A DNA stretch of 64,000 bases from Phoenix dactylifera (taxonomy: Eukaryota > Streptophyta > Magnoliopsida > Arecales > Arecaceae): NCBI RefSeq assembly GCF_009389715.1, contig NC_052404.1, positions 6,532,745 to 6,596,744 on the forward strand, given 5' to 3'. Both the position numbers and the translations under genes were made by a program. The notes under the pieces were generated by a model. The model searched no databases. It was not told the DNA's origin and worked only from the letters and a program-made list of their open reading frames with translations. Shown here piece after piece: positions 23,054-34,000 of the stretch. Within the stretch, counting starts at the first letter, position 1; the number at the start of each line of letters is the position of its first letter.

Positions 23054-23454
23054 CCTATGGCACGGAAGCCGTTGTCCCCGTGGAGCTCGGACTCCCCTCA
23101 CCTCGGGTGGCCGCGCACCGACCCGAGGCCAATTCGGAGCAACTCCGAGGGAACCTGGATCTCTTGGAAGAAGTGAGGGAAATGGCGCAGGTTCGGATGG
23201 CGATGTATCAGCGGAGGGTGGCCCGATATTACAACTCCAAGGTCCGACCGAAGCTTTTCAGAATCGGAGATCTGGTGCTAAGGCGAGCTAAAGCATCTCA
23301 ACCTGCGGAAGGTGGGAAGCTAGCGCCAAATTGGGAAGGCCCGTATAGGGTTCGCTGGGTAAACCGACCTGGCTCCTACCAGTTGGAGGCCCTAGATGGT
23401 CGAGAAATTCCAAGGAGCTGGAATTCCGCTAACCTGCGGATGTATTACCAGTAG
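22957..23454 (+). pseudogene. Gypsy integrase C-terminal part, out of frame
   Basis: Continues integrase after the 1-bp frameshift: WIEELENVLWAYRTTHRTP, GETPFSLTYGTEAV, then a helical region and a chromo-like or GPY-like C-terminal segment (FRIGDLVLRRA; LAPNWEGPYRV), ending at a TAG at 23452-23454. All blocks are at normal family spacing, so a single indel accounts for the shift. Confidence 0.85.
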
Positions 23455-24600
23455 AACGACAATGCCAGAAAGACAGTTCAAAAATGTATAACACTTTTCA
23501 TTTCAATAATTTCTGGTTACAATGGCGTGCTCGTGTGATTACAAGGAATTCCCAAAGGAGAATTAGAGTGTAAAGAAAGTAAAGAAGAGGTGGAGACTCC
23601 GAGGAGCTGAAGATCTGGGATCCCGAAACCTCCATCCGAAGCGGCTGCAATCCCACCGGAAGTGGGTGCTTCCAACCGGAGGCGCCATCGACGTCTCACG
23701 AAAAAGACGAAGAGCCGGCGCGGATGAAGAAGAAGTGGACGAAGGAGAAGTCCACACTGCTCCTACCCAGAGGCGCCATCCACGCCTCACGAAAAAGACG
23801 AGGAGCCGCCGCAGAAGAAGCTCCCGCTGCCTCCAGGGGAACGCCACCTCCAAGGGATATTCCGGTCCTCCCCAGTGTTAGGGGAGAGAAGGAATACAAG
23901 GGAGAAGAGCATGTGGAGGCGCGGTCCCGGATCAAGCGTCTGGCGCGGAGCTCAATCGGGAGGCCGAACTTCAAGGAGGGGAGACGTGATCCCGGATGAA
24001 ACGCCTAGAGCGGAGTTCCGCCGGGGAGAACCTCCTTGTTGATCCCAGATGAAACGGCTAGTTGGCGGAAGTCGCGAAGGGCGCGCCTCCCGTTCCTTCG
24101 GTAGGGGTCTCTCAACCATGCGCCGGAGAGGAGGCCCACGATCCATGGCAACCTGAACAGCTCCGGCTTGGCAGGCTCCATCGCACCTGCACCTATATTT
24201 ATAGCCAAACTGCGGCCCCCCGGTCGTTCCGATGCGGGTGGCTCCAATAAATGCGGGCGCATTGAATCCGGAGCCGATCCGGCTCTCGAGGCGTATCTTC
24301 CCGCGATTTCCTAAGCGTTATTCTCCTTAATCGCATTCTTTGTGCAGGACACTCCGGATGGCCTGTACCCCTGGGTCCACATATCTCCGCTCGCGCCCAG
24401 GCCGCATCCGCCTCGAAGAACGCGCGTATCGCGGCCGCTTAACTGACACTCCTCGCAAGCAGCAACTGGCGATCCGATTTCCCAGGTAACCCCTCAATTA
24501 GCATTTAATGCCCATCTGGTGTTCCCCAGGCAACGCTTGGAGAGGAGGAGAAACACGATCGCAGCTGGCCACGGAGAAATCCCGTCGGGCGGCAAGCGAC
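23455..24600 (+). other. Gypsy 3' non-coding region before the repeat arrays
   Basis: GC-rich, no convincing ORF. A short degenerate duplication is visible (CTCACGAAAAAGACGA at 23695 and 23786, 91 bp apart), plus a related pair of TGATCCCGGATGAAACG-type words near 23988 and 24043. Confidence 0.5.
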
Positions 24601-26190
24601 AGGCGCACGACCAGCGAGCGGAATTTTCCGAGGCTCGGCCCTCGGATGCCAGGCTAACCCGATGATCATCCCGGGAGCAGACTAGCCTGAAGCCCCGACC
24701 GGTCGCCTCGGCTTGCGCCAGCCTTGGCCGACCAACGAGCGGAATTTCCCGAGGCTCGGCCCTCGGATGCCAGGCTAACCCGATGATCATCCCGGGAGCA
24801 GACTAGCCTGAAGCCCCGACCGGTCGCCTCGGCTTGCGCCAGCCTTGGCCGACCAACGAGCGGAATTTTCCGAGGCTCGGCCCTCGGATGCCAGGCTAAT
24901 CCGATGATCATTCCGGGAGCAGACTAGCCTGAAGCCCCGACCGGTCGCCTCGGCTTGCGCCAGCCTTGGCCGACCAACGAGCGGAATTTCCCGAGGCTCG
25001 GCCCTCGGATGCCAGGCTAACCCGATGATCATCCCGGGAGCAGACTAGCCTGAAGCCCCGACCGGTCGCCTCGGCTTGCGCCAGCCTTGGCCGACCAACG
25101 AGCGGAATTTTCTGAGGCCTGACAACCCTCAGATGCCAGGCTAACCCGATGATCATCCCGGGAGCAGACTAGCCTGAAGCCCCGACCGGTCGCCTCGGCT
25201 TGCGCCAGCCTTGGCCGACCAACGAGTGGAATCTCCCGAGGCTCGGCCCTCGGATGCCAGGCTAACCCGATGGTCATCCCAGGAGCAGACTAGCCTGAAG
25301 CCCCGACCGGTCGCCTCGGCTTGCGCCAGCCTTGGCCGACCAACGAGCGGAATCTCCCGAGGCTCGGCCCTCGGATGCCAGGCTAACCCGATGATCATCC
25401 CGGGAGCAGACTAGCCTGAAGCCCCGACCGGACGCCTCGGCTTGCGCCAGCCTTGGCTGACCAACGAGCGGAATCTCCCGAGGCTTGGCCCTCGGATGCC
25501 AGGCTAACCCGATGATCATCCCGGGAGCAGACTAGCCTGAAGCCCCGACCGGTCGCCTCGGCTTGCGCCAGCCTTGGCCGACCAACGAGCGGAATCTCCC
25601 GAGGCTCGGCCCTCGGATGCCAGGCTAACCCGATGATCATCCCGGGAGCAGACTAGCCTGAAGCCCCGACCGGTCGCCTCGGCTTGCGCCAGCCTTGGCC
25701 GACCAACGAGCGGAATTTCCTGAGGCCTGACAACCCTCAGATGCCAGGCTAACCCGATGATCATCCCGGGAGCAGACTAGCCTGAAGCCCCGACCGGTCG
25801 CCTCGGCTTGCGCCAGCCTTGGCCGACCAACGAGCGGAATCTCCCGAGGCTCGGCCCTCGGATGCCAGGCTAACCCGATGATCATCCCGGGAGCAGACTA
25901 GCCTGAAGCCCCGACCGGTCGCCTCGGCTTGCGCCAGCCTTGCCCGACCAACGAGCGGAATTTCCCGAGGCTCGGCCCTCGGATGCCAGGCTAACCCGAT
26001 GATCATCCCGGGAGCAGACTAGCCTGAAGCCCCGACCGGTCGCCTCGGCTTGCGCCAGCCTTGGCCGACCAACGAGCGGAATTTCCTGAGGCCTGACAAC
26101 CCTCAGATGCCAGGCTAACCCAATGATCATCCCGGGAGCAGACTAGCCTGAAGCCCCGACCGGTCGCCTCTTGGCCGACCAACGAGCGGA
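24600..26190 (+). repeat. Tandem array of 121/124-bp units inside the gypsy element
   Basis: The word CGAGCGGAAT recurs at about 24616 and then every 121 bp, occasionally 124 bp, up to about 26182, giving about 13-14 units. Each unit contains TGATCATCCCGGGAGCAG, GAAGCCCCGACCGGTCGCC and GCGCCAGCCTTGGCCGACC. Two variants occur: one with GAGGCTCGGCCCTCGGATGCC, the other 3 bp longer with GAGGCCTGACAACCCTCAGATG. The longer type is seen at about 25116, 25720 and 26088. Units are nearly identical, implying recent amplification. The minus strand of each unit is open for about 81 codons, but the unit length is not a multiple of three, so this is not a protein repeat. Confidence 0.95.
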
Positions 26191-26702
26191 ATTTCCTGAG
26201 GCCTAACCCTCGGATGCCTGGCTTAGCGCCGGAAGAAGTTCCTGAGGCCTAACCCTCGGATGCCTAGCTTAGCGCCGGAAGAAGTTCCTGAGGCCTAATC
26301 CTCGGATGCCTGGCCTAGCGCCGGAAGAATTTCCTGAGGCCTAACCCTCGGATGCCTGGCTTAGTGCCGGAAGAATTTCCTGAGGCCTAACCCTCGGATG
26401 CCTGGCCTAGCGCCGGAAGAATTTCCTGAGGCCTAACCCTCGGATGCCTGGCCTAGTGCCGGAAGAATTTCCTGAGGCCTAACTCTCGGATGCCTGGCTT
26501 AGCGCCGGAAGAATTTCCTGAGGCCTAACCCTCGGATGCCTGGCTTAGTGCCGGAAGAATTTCCTGAGGCCTAACCCTCGGATGCCCGGCTTAGCGCCGG
26601 AAGAAGTTCCTGAGGCCTAACCCTCGGATGCCTGGCTTAGCGCCGGAAGAATTCCCTGAGGCCTAACCCTCAGATACCTGGCCTAGCGCCAGAAGAATTT
26701 CA
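26190..26702 (+). repeat. Tandem array of 46-bp units inside the gypsy element
   Basis: About 11 copies of a 46-bp unit (TTCCTGAGGCCTAACCCTCG, then GATGCCTGGCTTAGCGCCGGAAGAA). The first half of the unit matches the GAGGCC..CTCGGATGCC end of the longer 121/124-bp variant. So this array probably arose from the end of the larger repeat, at a junction where a 121-bp unit is truncated (about 26170). Confidence 0.93.
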
Positions 26703-27182
26703 AGAGTCGGGAGTCAGCGAGACGCTACCAAGAGTTAAAAAGAAGAAGGACGAAAGTGAAATGAAGAAACTCTATTTGCATTAACTTTCGTTGTTTCAGG
26801 GCCGAGACCCATACAACTTGGCAAAACGCCAACACACAAAGAAAAGAACAAAAATACAGAAGGTCAGCTTGGAGGAACCCCCGGGTCGGGAACGCCGGGC
26901 ACGTCCGCAGGGGGTAGGGAGGCGGTTGGAGAATCAGCAGGCAATGACGCCTCGGTGACGCCAGAGGACGCCTGGCTGCCGAAGGGTCGCTCGCGCCCCA
27001 AAGGCGAATCGACGCCATTAAGGAAGGATGTCCGCCGAAATCCTCAGACTGCCAGGTCAGCAACAACCACCATACGCCATAAAGAAGACGGGGAGCTCGA
27101 AGCGCGCGCGCCTCTCCGAGGGATGGCGGCAATCTCGAAGCATCACTCCCTTCACCCGTTCCCCTTCTGGTTCCGGGCTCGG

Positions 27183-27196
27183 AAGTGGGGGGCTAC
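27183..27196 (+). promoter_or_regulatory. Gypsy polypurine tract
   Basis: GAAGTGGGGGGCTAC immediately precedes the TGTTACGG start of the 3' LTR. Confidence 0.75.
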
Positions 27197-27836
27197 TGTT
27201 ACGGGGGAACTTAGCCACCATGCCCCACGTGACCGGCACGCGCGCCCAGGAAGACTACGGCAGCCCCTTGATCCAGCAATCCGACCCCGAGTCGGACATC
27301 TTCGTCTCCGCAGCCCGACCCCGAGTCGGACATCTCTCGACAACGACAGGCTATTCCCCAGAGGCACGCCGCAGCCTCCTGCTCCACTACTCCCTGCAAC
27401 GGTTGTATCTGGCGCTGCTCCACGATCCCCTGTAACAGCCGTACAAGGCGGAGCTCCACTACGCCCTGTCATGGCCGTACCCAGCGCTGCCCCACGACGC
27501 CCTGTAACGGCCGTGTCAGTGGCAGCTCCATCGTGCCCCACGATGACGAACCCCCCTGAAAGACCCCCCAGCCTGGTATATATGCGGCTGGGGGGAGAGG
27601 GGGGGTAAGCAAGAACTTCCAGTGCATTCTCTTACTTGCTACTATTATCTCTCTTCTCCTCCAATCTCCTCTGACTTGATCGTCGGAGGGCCCCCACTAC
27701 CCCAGTGGTGGTGCGAGGCTTGCTTGCAGGTTTTCCGGTGGAAGGTGGAGCGCAATCAACACCAACCAAGGCAACTCAAACGGAACCCCGTTCACACCGC
27801 TGTGCCAATCGTTCTCGGTTTGGACCACCAGCAACA
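27197..27836 (+). repeat. 3' LTR of the gypsy element
   Basis: 640 bp. It differs from the 5' LTR by three substitutions (around 19891/27284, in GTTTCCCGG versus GTTTTCCGG, and in CAACGCC versus CAACACC) and one 1-bp deletion in the TCTCTC(C)TTCTCC run. Confidence 0.95.
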
Positions 27837-27841
27837 GATAC

Positions 27842-29061
27842 ATCCAGAGGGGGGCTGCTGGAGGGAGGGATTGATTCGGGAGGTGTTTGGGGAGGAGTTG
27901 GCAGTGATGATCATGGACCTTCCGATTCCTTTGCAGGAGGTGCCAGATAGATTAGTCTGGTGGCCGACGGGTCGAGCGCAGGTGCGAGCCAGGGATCTCC
28001 ACACTTTGACGAGTAGGGTGTCAGACCGGCAGATTGAGGGCAGATGGATATGGCGGCTACGATGTCATCCGCGGGTAGCGCTCTTCTTCTGGAAGGTGGC
28101 ATGGGGATGCCTACCAACCAGGGGTATGCTAGCCGGACGGGGCATGCAGATTTCTCAGTGCTGTGAGCGATGTTCAGGTATCGAGGAGACCATTGACCAT
28201 GTTTTGCTGCAATGCCCCAGGGCTAGAGAGATATGGAGTAGGTCTCCTGTTATGTTACCCCTTTCAGTGGAGTCGGCCCAGGACCTGATGCATGTGTTGA
28301 GAGTCTCTATGCGGAGCCCTTGTTCTGTTGAGGCGGGTATTATGATGGCACACTTGACTTATCATATATGGTTGGATAGGAACGCTGGTCTATTTGAGGG
28401 CAGGAGGTGGTCCGCGAGGATGGTGGTGGATCGAGCTATGCTACATGCAGGGGAGATGGTCGCGACTACTGCGTGGTTCACTTCTGGAATGGCTAGGGAC
28501 ATCTGGGGTATCTTTCACGCTGCTACAGCGCCCAGGTTCGCCCTTGTTTCTTGGGTACCCCCACCCCTTGGTCATTTCAAGGTGAATTTTGATGGTAGTC
28601 GGTCGGTGGATGGTGTCTCTGGAGGTGTGGGTTTTGTGATCAGAGACGGGAGGGGCAGATTAATAGCCGCCGGTGGCCGTCGCATCCCAGGGCTTACTAT
28701 TGTTGGAGCAGAGCTGAGGGCTGCTTGGGAGGGCTTATCTTACGCGAGGAGGGTCCTCGGCGCCGCCCGGGTGCATCTAGAGGGTGATTCTTCGGTGGTG
28801 ATCGATTGGATCCAGGGGGTGGATAGGTTCGGTGATGGTCACCCACTCATCCGTGAGACTAGGAGGCTGGTTCAGGAGATGGGTGATTTTCATGCTACAC
28901 ATGTGTATCGGGAGGCGAACAGAGCTGCTGACTGGGTCGCCTCTTACGTAGCTAGGCATTCCGGAGAGTTTCTTTGGACTTCAGCAGCTGATAGTCCCAC
29001 TCCGTTGTTATCTTTACTTTCTTTTGATATGGCTGGATGTACTCAAGTTAGAGTTATATGA
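27842..29061 (+). pseudogene. LINE ORF2 fragment, downstream half (zf-RVT and RNase H)
   Basis: Continues the ORF2 frame after the gypsy insertion. The zf-RVT domain is visible (RVALFFWKVAWGCLPTRG, CCERCSG, ETIDHVLLQCPRAREIW). The C-terminal RNase H (RVT_3) has its active-site residues in place: Asp in VNFDGS, Glu in GAELRAAWEG, Asp in LEGDSSVVI, and the YREANRAADWVA box. It stops with TGA at 29059-29061, about 17 bp before the poly(A) run. The frame is fully open, so the copy is young despite lacking the 5' part. Confidence 0.9.
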
Positions 29062-29243
29062 ACTGCCGTTTTTACCAAAAAAAAAAAAAATTTATAAGTT
29101 GGGCATGATCTTATATTATAAGTACCACCAAATCTAAATCCTTCAAAAAAAAAAATATCTATATATTTTTTTTTCTTTCTACGGCCTACAGAAATTAGAC
29201 AAGCTCTTAAAAAATGCAAGCTAGATAGGCTAACACGCTCTTA

Positions 29244-29697
29244 GGGCTCCTTGGCTCGTAGAAAGCATTTTTTCTTCTAGGAATATGATTCCTGGGAAGC
29301 ATATTTCTGTAAAATGGATGTCTGAGAAAGTACTTTTAGCATGTTTGGTTGACAATGAAAAAGTGATAGATTTTCAAAGTGTTTATGTTTGGTTGACCAT
29401 CTACTTTTCTGAAAAAGTTATATGTAATTTTTATTATGCCCTTAATAAAAATTAGGTCTTTAATGCTAAAGGGCTTTTTTGAAAAAAAAAATAAAGTGAT
29501 TTCTGGCTCACGGAAAAGTAACTTTTCCATATTTCTTATGGAAAAGACTTTTCCATGAAACGTAGGAATTATATTTCCATGGGAATACAACTTTTCTGTC
29601 TCTCTCCTTTGAAAACTCCAACCAAATAAGAGGCATCTCATTACGTTTCCATTGATCACATTTTCTCCCTTTCTTTTTCTCCCAACCAAACGAGCCC
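29244..29697. mobile_element. Tourist/PIF-Harbinger-like MITE, 454 bp
   Basis: The left end GGGCTCCTTGGCTCGTAGAAA and the inverse of the right end GGGCTCGTTTGGTTGGGAGAAA are similar terminal inverted repeats. The flanks are TTA (29241-29243) and TTA (29698-29700), the 3-bp duplication of PIF/Harbinger elements. The AT-rich interior contains inverted TTTTCCATG-like blocks and no real ORF. Confidence 0.7.
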
Positions 29698-31250
29698 TTA
29701 AGGTTAGGATCTAGATTGGGTTTAGATATATGCTCTTGGGGTTTATTTGGATATTTCTATGAGAAAAGCTAAAATTCTTATAAACATGCAGATTGTGGAT
29801 CATGTATCAACCGAACACTTTCTTCCTACAATCCAAAAGTTAGGATCTAGATTAGATTTAGACAAACTTTTAGAAAATACAAGCTAGATGAACCAACACG
29901 CTCAATTTTTATAGAATTTTCAGCTCAATGTCATAAAAAATTCCAAAATAGACCTTCAGAGTGTTTAGATAAGCCCGCTGGACCTTCAAGGTTGAGAATT
30001 TTAGCATCACATCATATGAGCCCCGTCCTAGCTCATATTAACTGAACCAATCTCCATTTTTGTTCAATTTGGAATGCGAGCTAGCATCCTACAAATGCCG
30101 TAAATATAGAGGGTTCTGTGAATCCTGTTGGACCGCACAATTATCCAAATAGGTCCTAGAAATACATTGCTCAAGATAACAACTGCGTTAATGTTTTGGA
30201 TCGAGCCGACATGTTATGCACTGATAACGGATATTGGAAGCAATATTGTCCATCAGTTGCCTATTCAAATGATAAAATAATATTTTTAAACTCCAAATTT
30301 CAAAACAGCTGAAAGTATAATTATTAATCAATCAATGGTCAGGATTATTTTTTTTGGTCAATAGCATTTTTAGCAAATAATCATGTTATTATTCCAATGA
30401 CAATTATTATTTTAAATTCCAAAAATCTTAATCTTGATATTTTTGAATAAACAACATCCACTATAATGCTTGGTAATAATATTGATAAAGGTCCACTGTA
30501 ATGGAATATTGATGTTACTAAACCTTAAAACAAACATTACATGCTCTTGGGATGGCAATCAACAACGTGTTAGGTTGAACTCATATGTTAAGGTGTGTTA
30601 GACTCGGTCCAAACCCGACTCGACCCACCAACGGGTCAGAGATGCCTCTATCAAACTTGATCTAAAGCCAGCTTATTGAACCGCAACCAACACACTGGCC
30701 CATATAATTAGCCCAGGCCCCATTTAGCATCTAGGCTTTTAATTTGTTGGGTAGAATATGTTGGAAAAATAATCCATTTTTGACTATCTATGCTACAACT
30801 TATCCTGAAACCTTTTTTGTTATGGGAGATAATTAAATTTATTTAGCAATTAAAAACTGAATATAATGAATAATATAACAAAACAAGCAACATGATAATA
30901 TAAGTCACATATCTCTAAATAAACACTACATACCAAGCTAAGCTTAAAAAGTTTTTTTTCTCCCTAGTCCCCCTAAAATGTCTTATACTTATTTACTGCT
31001 TGATTTATGATACACACACACACATATATATATATATTAAAATAATATTCTATAATTAATTGTATTATAAACTTGTGTCGACCTACAGGTCAGGTTGGCT
31101 AAACAATACTGAAGACGGATTAAAGTGTCAGCCCTAACAATACTGAAGCAAGTGTGTGTCAACCTACCAGCAGGTCAGGTTAGCTAAATAATAATGAAGA
31201 TGGCTGAACAATATTGACAAGAGGTCTTGACCTAAAGTTGCTTTACTTTT

Positions 31251-31354
<104 letters not shown>

Positions 31355-31969
31355 ATGCGATGTTTTCTAATTGGACTGATTTACTGTTGAGATGGTACAC
31401 CTGATCTAGCTAATAACGTCTCTCATATTAGTAAGGTGAGGAAGTTTTCATGCTATGGTAGCTCCTTAGCACGAGTCTGGGAGAACATAAGATATGACTG
31501 CTCGTATCAAAAAAAAAAAAGAGCAAAAATCGTAACCTCATTAGAATACGATCAAAAAAATAAAATGAAGCCCGTAGAAAACAACTGATGAACTGTGTTA
31601 TATCCATTTACATATGTATGTATATATATATTTATGTATGTGTGTAGACACACATGCACACATATGATGTAATATTTATAAAGTTATATGTTTATTTTGA
31701 ATTGGATAAGATTTTACTGTAGTGATCTAAATTGTTGGATGTGATTTACTATTTTTGAACCTCTTACACATCAAAAATCATATAATTTGAAAGTGCCTAC
31801 CTTATGCATAAAATATTCATTTTTTTTATTATTTAAACTATCAAATTTTTAACAACTCAATACACAAGCTAGCACTTCCGATCACTTGATTTTAATATGT
31901 AACATCTGATTATATCTAACCGCATGGCTCACCAATGTGGCTTTCATCTTCTACTTCAAAAAAAAAAAA

Positions 31970-31974
<5 letters not shown>

Positions 31975-32033
<59 letters not shown>
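31975..32033. repeat. (TA)n microsatellite, about 59 bp
   Basis: Pure TA repeat directly after a poly(A) stretch (31957-31973). The A-run plus (TA)n layout could be an expanded retroposon tail, but no body is recognisable upstream. Confidence 0.95.
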
Positions 32034-32035
<2 letters not shown>

Positions 32036-32084
32036 TATCCTTTTTAATTAATGATTAAGTAGTCAAATAGTTATGGTTAATGAG

Positions 32085-32339
32085 TTATCGTCGCTTGTCG
32101 TCAGAAACTAACCTGGGTCTGTCCGGATCATAATAAAAATGCACGCTCCGGGTGGGAATCCAAAACCCGGCGGCCGGTGACGGAAGCTCATTTGGATAGA
32201 TCCGTTCAGAGAGCTCCATGATTTCGACCTCGCCAGCTACTCCGACGGTGATGATGTCATTGTAGCTTCCTGGCTCCAGCTGGCAGCTGCGCGGGCTTCC
32301 CTTGGACGTCAGTTTCATTGACTTTCCACGGGGACACAC
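32085..32339 (-). CDS. Unrecognised 84-aa ORF in a GC-richer island
   Basis: Minus-strand ORF from an ATG at 32339, with clearly higher GC than its surroundings. The product is mixed charged and hydrophobic (IITVGVAGEVEIMELSERI, then PSPAAGFWIPTRSVHFYYD). I recognise no domain. It may be a small gene, a first exon whose partners are lost, or a captured gene fragment. There is no neighbour support. Confidence 0.2.
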   Translation of the reverse strand: MCPRGKSMKLTSKGSPRSCQLEPGSYNDIITVGVAGEVEIMELSERIYPNELPSPAAGFWIPTRSVHFYYDPDRPRLVSDDKRR

Positions 32340-33568
32340 CAGTTACGCTTACCAGTTACCATAACACGAGTCATGACCGGCCGCGAAAGAACGGTTTTTG
32401 TTCCAATCTCGTGCAACGATAACTGTTTTTTGTCAAACCGCAGGAAAGCAATCATTTTTATGTGCTTGCTTCAGCTCTGGTTGGAATTGTTTTTTTAAAA
32501 AAATAACCGTTGTTATGTTAAAAATTAGTAGATACGGATGAGAAAGTACCAAGTCTCAGCATATAAAATATAAACAAAATTCTAAAATTATTTATTAAGC
32601 ACTTAATCCTTGTGAAGCAATCCTTAATATATTAATAAAAAAGTAATACCATATGATACCTCTCTGTCGGTTTACCTTACAAGTGGCTGTGAATGACTTT
32701 TTAATTATGTAAGATGTTGCATCGAAGTTCTTTGTTTTTAGCAAGAGAGACAAGCTCTAACTGTTCTTTTAGGTCTCACCTACCAATTTGATATTTGGCA
32801 CATCATAATAACCTTACATGCTTTGTGTAATCTGCATTGCAATACTGTCAAATTTCAAATTCAATGTTAAGAATTGCTGGCTAAGATTCAAGTCCAAGAC
32901 TTCATAAAATTGGTGAACTCATAGTTCACGAGGGTAATTACATTTTGTTCAGGACGAATGGTATTGGTGTACTCCTTGTCTGCGAGGATGCTTAATGTCA
33001 CACTATTATGGACAAACAAGAACAATGACTTCTGGCATACCATTCAGTCTTTAATTACCTCGAACAACATACCCTTAATATCACTCCATTCTGGACAAAC
33101 AAGAATAATGTCTTCTGGCATAACATTCAGTTTTTAATTACCTCGCACAACAGAGCAAGTGGATATTCTATCCTGTTGTGGTTGATTATTATGGTACCAT
33201 GTTCCTTTGTAATGCAACAACTAAAAAAAAAAAAAAAAAAAGTACATAAGGTTAGAAAGTTGCCTTGAAATTTGTATTAATTTTACCATATTATTGGACT
33301 TCTCTACTTTTAAGCAAAATTTGCTTATTGAACTCAACATTAGCAAAAAAAAAAATTTGATGCATCGGCAACTCACACAAGTCTCGCGTGAGTATTGCCA
33401 TCTGAATCAAGAGACAAAATACTTCACAAAGGTGGAGAAACATATACAAAGCGGATCCAGAGAACTCTCCAGAATGGTGAGTAGCTAAGGAAGCGACTTA
33501 GTTGGCAGCTCTGTTCATCTTTTGAAATACATGCACAACCTGAAAGACTCACACTCCCTCAATAGCCT

Positions 33569-34000
33569 CTAGATGTCCTTTAGCAACAAGTGGTCGAATA
33601 CCCCCGGCCCCTTCTGTAGAATCCGCTTAATCACCTCCATCGAGTCTCCTTCTAGGATGATGTTCCTAGCCTCCAAAACTCGCCTTGCATAGGAGACTCC
33701 GTTCCAGATGGTCCTGAGTTTTGCCCTCGAAACTGATGACTCGAAGGTGTGCCGCCCTCTCGCCGCAATCAACCTGAACTCGTGATTCCTAATCATAAAG
33801 GTAACACTAGTGCAGCCTCTACCAACTGGCAGACTACCATCAAAATTCATCTTAAGGTGGCAGGAGAATGAGGGCTCCCACGAAACGAGGACATACCTAA
33901 GTGCTGTAACATTAGAGGGGGAAATCGAGATATCTCTAGCCAAGATGGTATCTTTTTGTGGACTAGAAATAAGTAAGGCTACAATAGACTTGTTAGGCAT
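33569..34000 (-). pseudogene. Old LINE RNase H fragment
   Basis: Minus-strand remnant of the same type of RVT_3 RNase H as in the LINE at 28568-28980: KMNFDGSLPVGRG, FMIRNHEFRLIAARGRH, SYARRVLEARNIILEGDS. The first and third acidic residues survive, but the Glu of the AELRA box is replaced by Lys (AKLRTIW). The His/Asp C-terminal box is lost after GVFDHLL. It is a decayed, inactive relative of the younger LINE. Confidence 0.8.

Larger units (their letters stand above)
19793..27836 (+). mobile_element. Defective Ty3/gypsy LTR retrotransposon (8044 bp), Tat-like, no RT/RNase H
   Basis: LTRs at 19793-20433 (641 bp) and 27197-27836 (640 bp) start TGTTACGG and end CAACA. The target duplication GATAC lies at 19788-19792 and 27837-27841. 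The LTRs differ by three substitutions and one 1-bp indel. The internal part holds Gag, an aspartic protease start, then integrase, with reverse transcriptase and RNase H missing. It then has non-coding DNA with two tandem-repeat arrays and a polypurine tract. The integrase position after the protease/RT side fits gypsy order. The tandem repeats 3' of the coding region and the Gag type suggest the Tat lineage (inference). It is inserted in a LINE. Confidence 0.95.
19450..29089 (+). mobile_element. 5'-truncated L1-type LINE, split by the gypsy insertion
   Basis: Non-LTR retrotransposon 3' part, in two pieces: about 19450-19792 and 27842-29089. An in-frame TGA at 19441 marks the loss of coding upstream, consistent with 5' truncation during insertion. 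The endonuclease and reverse transcriptase catalytic core are absent. A 12-13 nt poly(A) run at about 29078-29090 marks the 3' end. Removing the gypsy element and one copy of its GATAC duplication joins the two halves in one open frame of over 500 codons. Target duplications of the LINE itself were not resolved. Confidence 0.85.

Noticed and set aside
24494..26130. Series of about 81-aa minus-strand ORFs repeated every 121 bp
   Set aside because: They arise from the tandem repeat. The unit length is not divisible by three, so there is no continuous protein repeat, and no start or domain signals are present.
24600..26702. CRISPR-like array
   Set aside because: The units are contiguous near-identical tandem repeats without unique spacers, inside a plant retrotransposon.
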